A stretch of DNA of 64,000 nucleotides, taken from NCBI GenBank assembly GCA_026129765.1, contig JAHCHP010000007.1, positions 83,987 to 147,986 on the forward strand, read 5' to 3'. The notes under the pieces were generated by a model. That model worked only from the letters and a program-made list of their open reading frames with translations, did not search any database and was not told the origin of the DNA. Positions 25,097-32,631 of the stretch are shown here, piece by piece (the first letter of the stretch is position 1; every line of letters begins with the position of its first letter). The position numbers and the translations under genes were made by a program. The DNA is from Fimbriimonadia bacterium. GTDB lineage: Bacteria; Armatimonadota; Fimbriimonadia; Fimbriimonadales; GBS-DC.

Positions 25097-28000
25097 CTAA
25101 AACACGCGCCGCAACTCACAGGTCAAACGCTGGATGTCGCGTTTCGGTTCTTGGGGTGTTCGGTGTTCAAAATGCGTCCACTCCAACCCCAGCACTAAGA
25201 AGTGATCCGCATTCAATTTCCGCTCAGTATTCACAAAGAACGTATGCCCTGTGCGCTTTTGGCTATGGAAAGTCTCCGAGTCAACTCGGTATCCCACCGC
25301 ATAGAGCAGGTTAGCAGACGAGTTCCCAACAAAACTGAAGCCGCCGCGCCGAACCCGGCGATTTTGTTTATCATCCCAATCGATCCGGTAATCGCCGCGC
25401 AAGCTTAACCGTGGGCTCCAGACCCAATTCATTGTCCAGTTAGAAAAGCCGGTCGGAACGATGAGGGAGCCAAGTACCACTTGCGGATTCGCCTGCTCTG
25501 GGAAGGAACGGAACTCATGCGCGACTTCAAACTGCTTAGAAGGCTTATAAGTTACATTGTAATCGCGGATCATCTGTTCCATGCCGCCCTGGAAAGTACG
25601 CATCTTATAAGAGAATGAATATTGGAGCGGGTTCTTGGGACTGCGGTCCGAGACCAATTTATAAACGCGGTCGGCGGCTCTGCCCTGTCCCGGCACATAA
25701 ACCCCAACATAAGCGGTTTCCAACGAATTGGAACCGAGGTTGGCTTTCAATTGAAGACGCTTATTCTCTTGATGCCAAACCTTGTTATCGTGCAACGCGC
25801 CGTAGCTGTAGGTAAACTCTAAATTAGTCAAAAACAGGAACCGCATCGGCTTGGCAGTCTGAACACTAACCCCGCTCTGAGATTTGTTATTGACTCGGTC
25901 AGCGCGCCATTCTTGATAGGTTCCGCTGAAGTTCAAACCGCCCCAACTCATTTGCGACAGCCCAACGGACATAACCCGCGTACCATTCGCGTTCTCAATC
26001 AACTTCCGATTTTCAGAGAATGAAAAGACCGCGCCTGGCTTCAGAGTATACTCAAAACCCATCTGCCGGTTCGTCTCATCGGGCGCGCCTTCACGGTTCA
26101 AAATCGCCTCATTCGTGATCAATTTCATGCGCGCTCCGACCTGATAATTGACCTGATAAAACTGGAAATTCTCGCTGATAGCGCCTTGCGCATCGGTGTC
26201 GCGCTGCTCATAAATGAGGTTTAGATTGCGGAAGTTTTGACTTTGATACTTCCAATAGTCGGTTTTCTGGTAGAGGGGCTGCGCCAGCGTGCCGCCAATC
26301 TGACGCTTCTCTTGATAGGCGTTGAAATGCCCATAGCGCATTTTCCATTCCGCATCATCGCGCGCATAAGCGTCATTCAGCAGCCGCTCCTCAGGTTTCA
26401 CCGAGTCAGCGCGGTCTTGAAGATGACCAATTTGGAAGAATTGACTCGGCTGCCAATGGAACCGGAACCGGTTGCGCTGGCTCACGATCTCTTGCGAGGG
26501 ATTGCGCGCGTCAAACTGGTAATTCTCAAGCGTCAACCCGCGCATCACTTGGGCGCGCGCGTTCCAATCGTATTGGGAGAAACCGCGCAGTTGCGCCAGC
26601 AAATTGCGCTCTGGGTCGGCTAAATCGTGGAAACGATGGAACTCTTCATCCACTCGCCGGGTGTTATAAGTCACTTCAAATTTAGGACTGAGCAGCCGGA
26701 ACGAAGATTTCTGCAGTCCTGAATCCAAAGTATTAACATTGGTCTGCGAATAGGCAACGCCGAACTGCTTAAAGGTCAGCCCGCCGCCCCATTCCAATCG
26801 TTTCATCCCGCGTTCGTTTGCAACCAGTCCGCGCTCATAAGGCGTGAGGTCGCCAATACGCTCAAAATCGTCGGAAATGGCGCGGTTCATCATGCGGAAT
26901 TGCAGCACAGGGCTGGTGAAGTTCCATTGCACATTACGCATATCGCCCGCGCCCGATAGATTCTGAACCGCGACTTTCTTGAACTCCACTTTGGTATCTT
27001 TTGCGGGCGACACATGCGCTTGTTGGAAAACGCGCCCCAATCCTCTTTCTTTCACCGACTGCGCGCGTTCTTGATCGTTGACCGCTTGAACCGCAGGCTC
27101 ATAGAATTGCCGGGTCTCTAACGCCATGTGCGCATGCTCTTCCGGTTTCAAATCTTGAAGCCGAGCGAATTGGGCATCCACCTTTCGCTCCAGATGCTCT
27201 GCGCGCCAATTGCTCCCTGCCGCTTTGTAATGCTCCCGGTGATAGCCGCCATCCTCCATGCCAATATCCGATTGAGACGCGCTTAATTGCAATCCGCTCA
27301 CGCTGAATTCAGCATTCCAAAGATCGCGGGTCATGCCCCGTTCACGCGCCCATTGCCCTTTCTCGGCTTCCGCTAAATCGTTGAACCTCGCAAAACCCTG
27401 TTCCACACGCTGCCATTTCCGGTTGAACTTAAAGGTCTTACTTTCAAACTGCCAAGCGCGCAGGTAGATTTTGCCCCCCAGGTCCTCAATCTGATTCATG
27501 TCCGCTTTCAAGAGGCTGCCCTGTCCAAAACTGATCTGCCCATTGATCGCTTCACGCGCCAGTCCCCGCTCGCGTTCCCAATCGTTACGTTCGCCCTCTG
27601 ACAGGTCTTTGAAACGCTTGAAATCTTTATCTGCTTCTCGCCGGTTCCAATTCAGGCTGATCGCTTTTGAATTGAAGCCAAGCGAGCGGGTCTGAATCTG
27701 TTGATCGCCGTTTTTGATTTGGGAGACCGAATGTTCAACCGATGCCCCCTGCCCCAGGCTCAAGCCGAACTGGTAGCCTACACGCTTCAGACCCTTTTCT
27801 TTTTCCCAAGCGGCGATCTGTTCCGGGCTGAGGTTTGCCTGCCCTTGGAGGGCTTTTGCCGCAGAGAAACCCTGTCCAATATCCTGGAATTGGAAGCCGA
27901 ACTGCACGCCGCGCTCGTTGAACTGCATCCGTTGAACCAGGAACTGCTCTTGAGAACCCGCCGTCACTTGGGGCGCAGACGCATTCGCAACGGTGGGCGC

Positions 28001-28585
28001 ATCAAAAGCATGAACCTGTTTTCGAGCTGACATGAAATAGAACCCCTCGATGGAACTGCCCTGCCCAAACTTGAAAGCGTTTTGAAGTCCATAGGTGTTC
28101 GTCTGCCAGACCGAGCCGTCTTTGGCTGTTTCTGCCTGCCCCATCCGCATCATGGTCTGAATACCGCCGGTCTGACCAAACGAAAGCGACAAGAAAGGCA
28201 ACGCGCCGGCAGAGTCGCTTCTGGGGGCTTGGGGATCGTAGCGGTAAGAGATGCTGACCGAGGAGAACCGTTTAATTGGCTCCATGAAACTGACATTGCC
28301 GCTGCCATAATCGATCCAGTAATGGACATCGCGGGTCAGCAGCCTGCCTTCATGATAAACGCTCTCGGAACCTTCAATCACGGGGGCGTTCCTTAAGGTA
28401 TAGCCGCCGCGGGTGCCGTTGCCGGGCAGGATGTCTGAAGCCGATTTGCCGATCTTTTGGTTGGACGCGCTGGACGAACCCGTCTTCTTGGTCTCAGTCA
28501 GCGTGAAAGGCAGGCGGTCCGATTCTTGTGAATGAACCGCTATCAATAGTCCTGCCCCAAAGCACGCCAGCAAAGATCGGAACAT
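25097..28585 (-). CDS. Large predicted outer-membrane protein with a periodic ERGLxR motif
   Basis: A 1162-residue exported protein with a signal peptide (MFRSLLACFGAGLLIAVHSQ). Residues about 60-115 resemble a small beta domain seen in surface and secretin-associated proteins (VIEGSESVYHEGRLL, VHYWIDYGSGNVSF). The body alternates polar and aromatic residues like a beta-barrel, and the last residues end in Phe (LTCELRRVF), a common outer-membrane insertion signal. Between about residues 260 and 690 a motif recurs every 75-85 residues: F-x-R-F-x-D-L-x3-E-R-x5-ERG[LM]xR, for example RFKDLSEGERNDWERERGL. I do not recognise the family. It lies 13 bases behind an anti-sigma-factor-like gene and is probably in one operon with it. 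Confidence 0.7.
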   Translation of the reverse strand: MFRSLLACFGAGLLIAVHSQESDRLPFTLTETKKTGSSSASNQKIGKSASDILPGNGTRGGYTLRNAPVIEGSESVYHEGRLLTRDVHYWIDYGSGNVSFMEPIKRFSSVSISYRYDPQAPRSDSAGALPFLSLSFGQTGGIQTMMRMGQAETAKDGSVWQTNTYGLQNAFKFGQGSSIEGFYFMSARKQVHAFDAPTVANASAPQVTAGSQEQFLVQRMQFNERGVQFGFQFQDIGQGFSAAKALQGQANLSPEQIAAWEKEKGLKRVGYQFGLSLGQGASVEHSVSQIKNGDQQIQTRSLGFNSKAISLNWNRREADKDFKRFKDLSEGERNDWERERGLAREAINGQISFGQGSLLKADMNQIEDLGGKIYLRAWQFESKTFKFNRKWQRVEQGFARFNDLAEAEKGQWARERGMTRDLWNAEFSVSGLQLSASQSDIGMEDGGYHREHYKAAGSNWRAEHLERKVDAQFARLQDLKPEEHAHMALETRQFYEPAVQAVNDQERAQSVKERGLGRVFQQAHVSPAKDTKVEFKKVAVQNLSGAGDMRNVQWNFTSPVLQFRMMNRAISDDFERIGDLTPYERGLVANERGMKRLEWGGGLTFKQFGVAYSQTNVNTLDSGLQKSSFRLLSPKFEVTYNTRRVDEEFHRFHDLADPERNLLAQLRGFSQYDWNARAQVMRGLTLENYQFDARNPSQEIVSQRNRFRFHWQPSQFFQIGHLQDRADSVKPEERLLNDAYARDDAEWKMRYGHFNAYQEKRQIGGTLAQPLYQKTDYWKYQSQNFRNLNLIYEQRDTDAQGAISENFQFYQVNYQVGARMKLITNEAILNREGAPDETNRQMGFEYTLKPGAVFSFSENRKLIENANGTRVMSVGLSQMSWGGLNFSGTYQEWRADRVNNKSQSGVSVQTAKPMRFLFLTNLEFTYSYGALHDNKVWHQENKRLQLKANLGSNSLETAYVGVYVPGQGRAADRVYKLVSDRSPKNPLQYSFSYKMRTFQGGMEQMIRDYNVTYKPSKQFEVAHEFRSFPEQANPQVVLGSLIVPTGFSNWTMNWVWSPRLSLRGDYRIDWDDKQNRRVRRGGFSFVGNSSANLLYAVGYRVDSETFHSQKRTGHTFFVNTERKLNADHFLVLGLEWTHFEHRTPQEPKRDIQRLTCELRRVF

Positions 28586-28598
28586 AAAGAGAATGTCC

Positions 28599-29450
28599 TT
28601 AGAACTTCACAGTTATTATCGGCACATTCAGGCGGCGTTCACGCCCATTTCTTTTTCGCCACTCGCCTTTCCATTCCTGGTTATCCGCATGAAGTTGTTC
28701 GCGAATCTTTGCCCAGCGATCCTCGGTAGGAGAGGTTTTCTCGACAGGCGGTAAACTCACAACGGTTCCCATCGCGGGATCATTTCTGGGTGGTCTCGCG
28801 TTGGCAGCTTCAAAGTCGGGCAGATAAGAGACCGGCGAATCGGTCGTGTCGGTTAAGCTGATCATGGTGGAAGGCGGGCGAATACGCTCTTCCGTAGTGG
28901 CATCACGAACCGCGCTCACTCGCATATTAGGAACCCACTGGGTCTGCACTTCCGCCGTTCGCAACTCCGCTTGCTGTTTCACAGGCGCAGCATGGGTTTC
29001 CGAACTGGTTAAAATCGGCTGAGAAGCGGAACGAGCGGTCACCGGCTGAGAGGAAGCCCCCGGGGTAGAGCGTACGGCAGGCTCATTTGAGAAAGGAACA
29101 TTGGCTGTCTCCACCGTGCCGCTCAAAGTGCTGGCGGCGAGCCAAATACCCAAAACCACCGCAGCCGCAGAAGGCGCAAACAGCATCGCGGGGCGCAATC
29201 TCCAGAGCCAGCCAATACGGCTTTTCTGGCGGGTCGTGGTGGCAAGAATTCGGTCGCGCAAATCCGCGGGCGGAAGCGCGTCAGGCAGGGCTTGAATCGA
29301 TGCGGAGATGCGCCGCCAATCCGCCAACGTTTGGCGGCAGCCTTCGCATATGACCAAATGCGCCTCCAGGGCGCGCAATTCGGGTTGAACTAACAGCCCG
29401 TCCGCGTGTAAACTTAACTGCTCAAAACGATCTTCACAAGGTTGATACAT
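28599..29450 (-). CDS. Anti-sigma factor-like protein with zf-HC2 zinc finger
   Basis: A 283-residue single-pass membrane protein. The N-terminal ZAS/zf-HC2 motif is H31-x3-C35-x2-C38 (HLVICEGC), the signature of cytoplasmic anti-sigma domains. A membrane segment follows at about residues 88-106 (MLFAPSAAAVVLGIWLAAS), and then a long, low-complexity periplasmic part rich in Pro, Ser and Thr. Such proteins hold an ECF sigma factor inactive until an envelope signal arrives. No sigma factor gene is adjacent: upstream on the same strand is the uvrD/pcrA gene. It is followed after 13 bases by the large predicted outer-membrane protein, which may be the sensed or regulated partner. Confidence 0.78.
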   Translation of the reverse strand: MYQPCEDRFEQLSLHADGLLVQPELRALEAHLVICEGCRQTLADWRRISASIQALPDALPPADLRDRILATTTRQKSRIGWLWRLRPAMLFAPSAAAVVLGIWLAASTLSGTVETANVPFSNEPAVRSTPGASSQPVTARSASQPILTSSETHAAPVKQQAELRTAEVQTQWVPNMRVSAVRDATTEERIRPPSTMISLTDTTDSPVSYLPDFEAANARPPRNDPAMGTVVSLPPVEKTSPTEDRWAKIREQLHADNQEWKGEWRKRNGRERRLNVPIITVKF

Positions 29451-29539
29451 GCCTGAACGACCTCCTTCTTCTACTCAATTGGATTGGACAGTTCCTATGT
29501 AAAAAGGTGTCGCGAATCTAAGAAGAAATTCTTCTCAAT

Positions 29540-31777
29540 TTACGCGCCTTTCAATAACCCTGTGCTGGCTAAAATCGTTTTCAAGCCCGTTGCGCCAGAA
29601 AACATCACCGTGACATAGTAATCGCCCTGCGCGGCAGGTTCTGTCCGTATCACGATTCCGAAACCAAATTTCGCATGATTCACGCGCTGACCTGGTAAAA
29701 AAAGCAGTGATTCCGGGCTGACCGGATCGCGGATATCCGCGCGCTCCTCGCCAAAGGCTTCTGTCTCCGTAAACGGGTCATATTCTTCCTGGCTAAGCGC
29801 GCGCAGAATAGCAGGCGAAATCCCTTGATATGCGCTTGTGCTGGAATACATCACCCGGTGCAAAGGGATCAGCTCTTCCTCTGGCAGCGCTTTCAAGAAG
29901 GGCGAAGGCTGCGACCAACGAAAATCGCCATAGACCCGGCGCGCCTGCGCATAGAGAATATGCAGTTCATCGCGAGCGCGGGTCATACCCACATAGCACA
30001 ATCGTCGCTCCTCCTCGATATCGCGAGGCGTTTCGCTGCGGCTGTGCGGCAAAATACCGTTTTCCACTCCCACCAGAAAAACCACTGGGAACTCCAGCCC
30101 CTTGGAAGTGTGTAGGGTCATCAGCAGCACCTCATTGCCCTGCTCTTGAACCGAGTCCATATCCGAAACAAGCGATGCGTGTTGTAAAAATGCCAGCAGC
30201 GTCTTGTCTTCCGAGGTCTCCTCAAACACCGCGACCACATTCATGAACTCCATCAGGTTTTCAATGCGGTCTCGCGCTTCGGTGGTCCCTTCCATCTGCA
30301 AGTGATGCCAATAGCCGGAACGCTCCAGCGCGTTTTTCACCAATGCCGTCACACTGAGCGAGTGCGCCTGTTGGCGAAGCTCCTCAATCATCTTCGTAAA
30401 ATGCCCCAGGGCTTGCTTTGCTCTTGGGCTGAGACGTTTCTCAAAGGTCTCATCTTGACAGGCGTCCCACAGACTGCCATTGATGATCGCGGCATGCGCC
30501 TGTATGGTTTGCTGGGTCTGCGCGCCGATTCCGCGGGGAGGCGCGTTGATCACCCTGCGAAAACTGACCGCATCGTCCGGGTTCACGATTAGCCGCAAAT
30601 ACGCCAGCAAATCCTTGATTTCTTTCCGGTCATAGAACCGGAGCGCGCCCACAATCCGGTGCGGGATACGGTTCCGGCGGAAAGCATCTTCAAAGGAACG
30701 AGACTGCGCATTGGTCCGGTACAGCACCGCGAAATCGCCGTAAGTCCGGTCTCCTTTCAACACTTGACGCTGCAAGTAATCGGCAACTAATTGCGCTTCA
30801 TCGGAGTCATCCTGCGCTCGCGTAAGCGTGAGGGGCATTCCTTCCGTGCGCTCTGTCCATAATCGTTTAGGCGCGCGCGAACGGTTCTGACTCACAACGC
30901 TGAAAGCGGCATCCAGAATGGGTTGGGTGGACCGGTAGTTCTGTTCCAAACGGATCATGACAGCCTCTGGATAATCCTTTTGAAAGCGCAAAATCAGCTC
31001 GACTTCCGCGCCTCGAAAACTGTAAATGCTCTGGTCATCGTCACCAACAACGCACAAATTGTGATGCTTTTTGGCTAAAAGTTGCACTAAAATATACTGG
31101 GCATAATTCACATCTTGATACTCATCGATCAAAATATAGCGGAAGCGGTCTTGGTATCGCTCCAAAATCTGCGCGTCATGTTGAAGCAGTTGTATCATCT
31201 TCAAAAGCAGATCGTCGAAATCGAGCGCGTTCGCCAATTGCAAGGCTTCTTGATAACGGGGATAAACCCGCGCCACGACGCGGTCAAAGAATTCAAAAGC
31301 TTTCTTCTCAAACTCTTCTGGACCAAGCAGTTTTTCTTTGGCGCGGCTGATGGCATAAGAGATTTGGCGCGCGGGGAACTGTTTTTCATCGATGTCCAAC
31401 GATTTCAATATCTGCTTGATGACATCTACTTGATCGCTGTCATCATAGACCAAAAAGTTGGGTTCCACCCCAATCACTCTTCCGCTTTCCCGCAACAAGC
31501 GCGCGCAAATTGCATGAAACGTGCCTACCCATAAGCCTTTTGCCTGATCGCCCATCAGACGCCCTAATCGGCTCTTCATCTCTTCGGCGGCTTTGTTCGT
31601 AAAGGTCACAGCTAAGATGCTGCCGGGATAGACGCGATGGTTTTGAATTAGGTTGGCAATACGATAGGTAATCACGCGCGTTTTGCCGCTGCCCGCCCCC
31701 GCAAACACCAACAGCGGACCTTCCACATGCTCCGCTGCCGCGCGCTGTTCCGGGTTCAAAAGAGAGAAATCGATCAC
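29540..31777 (-). CDS. pcrA: ATP-dependent DNA helicase UvrD/PcrA (superfamily 1)
   Basis: A 745-residue 3'-5' DNA helicase of superfamily 1 for nucleotide-excision and recombination repair. Motif I is AGAGSGKTRVITYRI, Q-motif LNPEQRAAAEH, motif II ILIDEYQDVN, motif III GDDDQSIYSFRGA, motif IV LEQNYRSTQ, motif V LMTLHTSKGLEFPVVFLVG, motif VI YVGMTRARDELHIL. The C-terminal Tudor-like part with FGFGIV is present, as in PcrA. I place the start at GTG 31777 (VIDFSLLNPEQ): the longer frame from 31936 would run 82 bases into the divergent sdhC gene and encodes no family sequence. A weak ribosome-binding site makes the exact start less certain. Confidence 0.93.
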   Translation of the reverse strand: MIDFSLLNPEQRAAAEHVEGPLLVFAGAGSGKTRVITYRIANLIQNHRVYPGSILAVTFTNKAAEEMKSRLGRLMGDQAKGLWVGTFHAICARLLRESGRVIGVEPNFLVYDDSDQVDVIKQILKSLDIDEKQFPARQISYAISRAKEKLLGPEEFEKKAFEFFDRVVARVYPRYQEALQLANALDFDDLLLKMIQLLQHDAQILERYQDRFRYILIDEYQDVNYAQYILVQLLAKKHHNLCVVGDDDQSIYSFRGAEVELILRFQKDYPEAVMIRLEQNYRSTQPILDAAFSVVSQNRSRAPKRLWTERTEGMPLTLTRAQDDSDEAQLVADYLQRQVLKGDRTYGDFAVLYRTNAQSRSFEDAFRRNRIPHRIVGALRFYDRKEIKDLLAYLRLIVNPDDAVSFRRVINAPPRGIGAQTQQTIQAHAAIINGSLWDACQDETFEKRLSPRAKQALGHFTKMIEELRQQAHSLSVTALVKNALERSGYWHHLQMEGTTEARDRIENLMEFMNVVAVFEETSEDKTLLAFLQHASLVSDMDSVQEQGNEVLLMTLHTSKGLEFPVVFLVGVENGILPHSRSETPRDIEEERRLCYVGMTRARDELHILYAQARRVYGDFRWSQPSPFLKALPEEELIPLHRVMYSSTSAYQGISPAILRALSQEEYDPFTETEAFGEERADIRDPVSPESLLFLPGQRVNHAKFGFGIVIRTEPAAQGDYYVTVMFSGATGLKTILASTGLLKGA

Positions 31778-31807
31778 GCCTAAAGGATACCTGATTCTGA
31801 CCCTGCT

Positions 31808-31835
31808 TTGTCCGCCAATGAGAATGAGGTAAAAT
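31808..31835 (+). promoter_or_regulatory. Putative promoter of sdhC
   Basis: TTGTCC (31808-31813) and TAAAAT (31830-31835) are separated by 16 bases. The -10 lies 20 bases before the start codon. The region is shared with the divergent helicase gene. Confidence 0.35.
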
Positions 31836-31854
31836 ATTGCGCGGAGGTATGAAA

Positions 31855-32529
31855 ATGAGCCTTCAAGCATCGCAAAAAGGCGGTCTGAAAGCATGGTTAA
31901 AAGCCGATAATTATGTGCTGCATAAGATTCACTCACTCACAGGCATCGTGCCTGTGGGATATTACGTGGTCCAACATTTGACCCTGAATTCTTTCTCGTT
32001 AGCCGGTCCAAAGTATTTTGATGCCGTTGTCGATTTCTTCAATGTCTACATGCCGGGTTTTCTACTCCCCATTTTGTCTTTTGGGGTGGTGTTACTGCCG
32101 ATTCTATTCCATTCTCTCTATGGTTTCGTGATTACCTATCATGGTCGTGTTAATGTGCCAAGTTATCGATATCGCGAAAACTGGATGTATCTGCTCCAGC
32201 GCGTGAGCGGTGTCGTTATCTTCGCATTCTTGCTCTATCACGTGTCTACGACCAGTTTTGCGCACAAATTCTTTGGCGCAGACCTCGACTCGGTACGCTA
32301 TTACGGCATGCAAGCTAAATTCCAAAACCCCCTTATCTTTGCGGTCTATGCCATTGGAATCACCGCTGCCAGCTTCCATCTGTCCAACGGTATCTGGAAC
32401 TTCTGTATTCGGTGGGGCATCACCATCAGCGAAAAAGCGCAGCGGCGGTTGAGCAAATTCTGCTGGCTCTTCTTCTTTGGATTGGCAGGTCTGGGTATCG
32501 CCGCCCTGGTTGGGCTGCTGATTCACTGA
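31855..32529 (+). CDS. sdhC: Succinate dehydrogenase cytochrome b subunit (type B, SdhC)
   Basis: A 224-residue membrane protein with five predicted spans, the size and layout of the diheme cytochrome b558 subunits of succinate:quinone oxidoreductases from Bacillus and Bacteroidota, not the four-subunit E. coli type. Candidate haem-ligand histidines lie in KIHSLTGIVP, VVQHLTLNS, LYHVSTTS and ASFHLSNGIW. It anchors SdhAB and passes electrons to quinone. ATG 31855 stands 8 bases after GGAGG (31842-31846). Notably no sdhA or sdhB follows; the next gene is a glycosidase. The catalytic subunits must be encoded elsewhere, or this gene has been separated from its operon. Confidence 0.9.
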   Translation: MSLQASQKGGLKAWLKADNYVLHKIHSLTGIVPVGYYVVQHLTLNSFSLAGPKYFDAVVDFFNVYMPGFLLPILSFGVVLLPILFHSLYGFVITYHGRVNVPSYRYRENWMYLLQRVSGVVIFAFLLYHVSTTSFAHKFFGADLDSVRYYGMQAKFQNPLIFAVYAIGITAASFHLSNGIWNFCIRWGITISEKAQRRLSKFCWLFFFGLAGLGIAALVGLLIH

Positions 32530-32542
32530 TTGTCCCGTTTCC

Positions 32543-32581
32543 GGTTCCCCTTGCTTGCATGGGGAACCCAACGGAGGGGGT
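32543..32581 (+). repeat. Palindromic repeat family A, copy 3
   Basis: GGTTCCCCTTGCTTGCATGG continues as GGAACCCAACGGAGGGGGT. It is nearly identical to the copies at 10874 and 61474 and lies between sdhC and the TATAAT box (32600-32605) of the glycosidase gene. The G-run can also pair with CCCCC at about 32589-32593. Confidence 0.85.
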
Positions 32582-32631
32582 AAACAATCCCCCATAAGGT
32601 ATAATAATCCCATCCACAGGAGGTTCAAAGG

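Noticed and set aside
31778..31936. Longer start for the UvrD/PcrA gene at 31936
   Set aside because: It would overlap the divergent sdhC start by 82 bases and the added 53 residues match nothing in the family.
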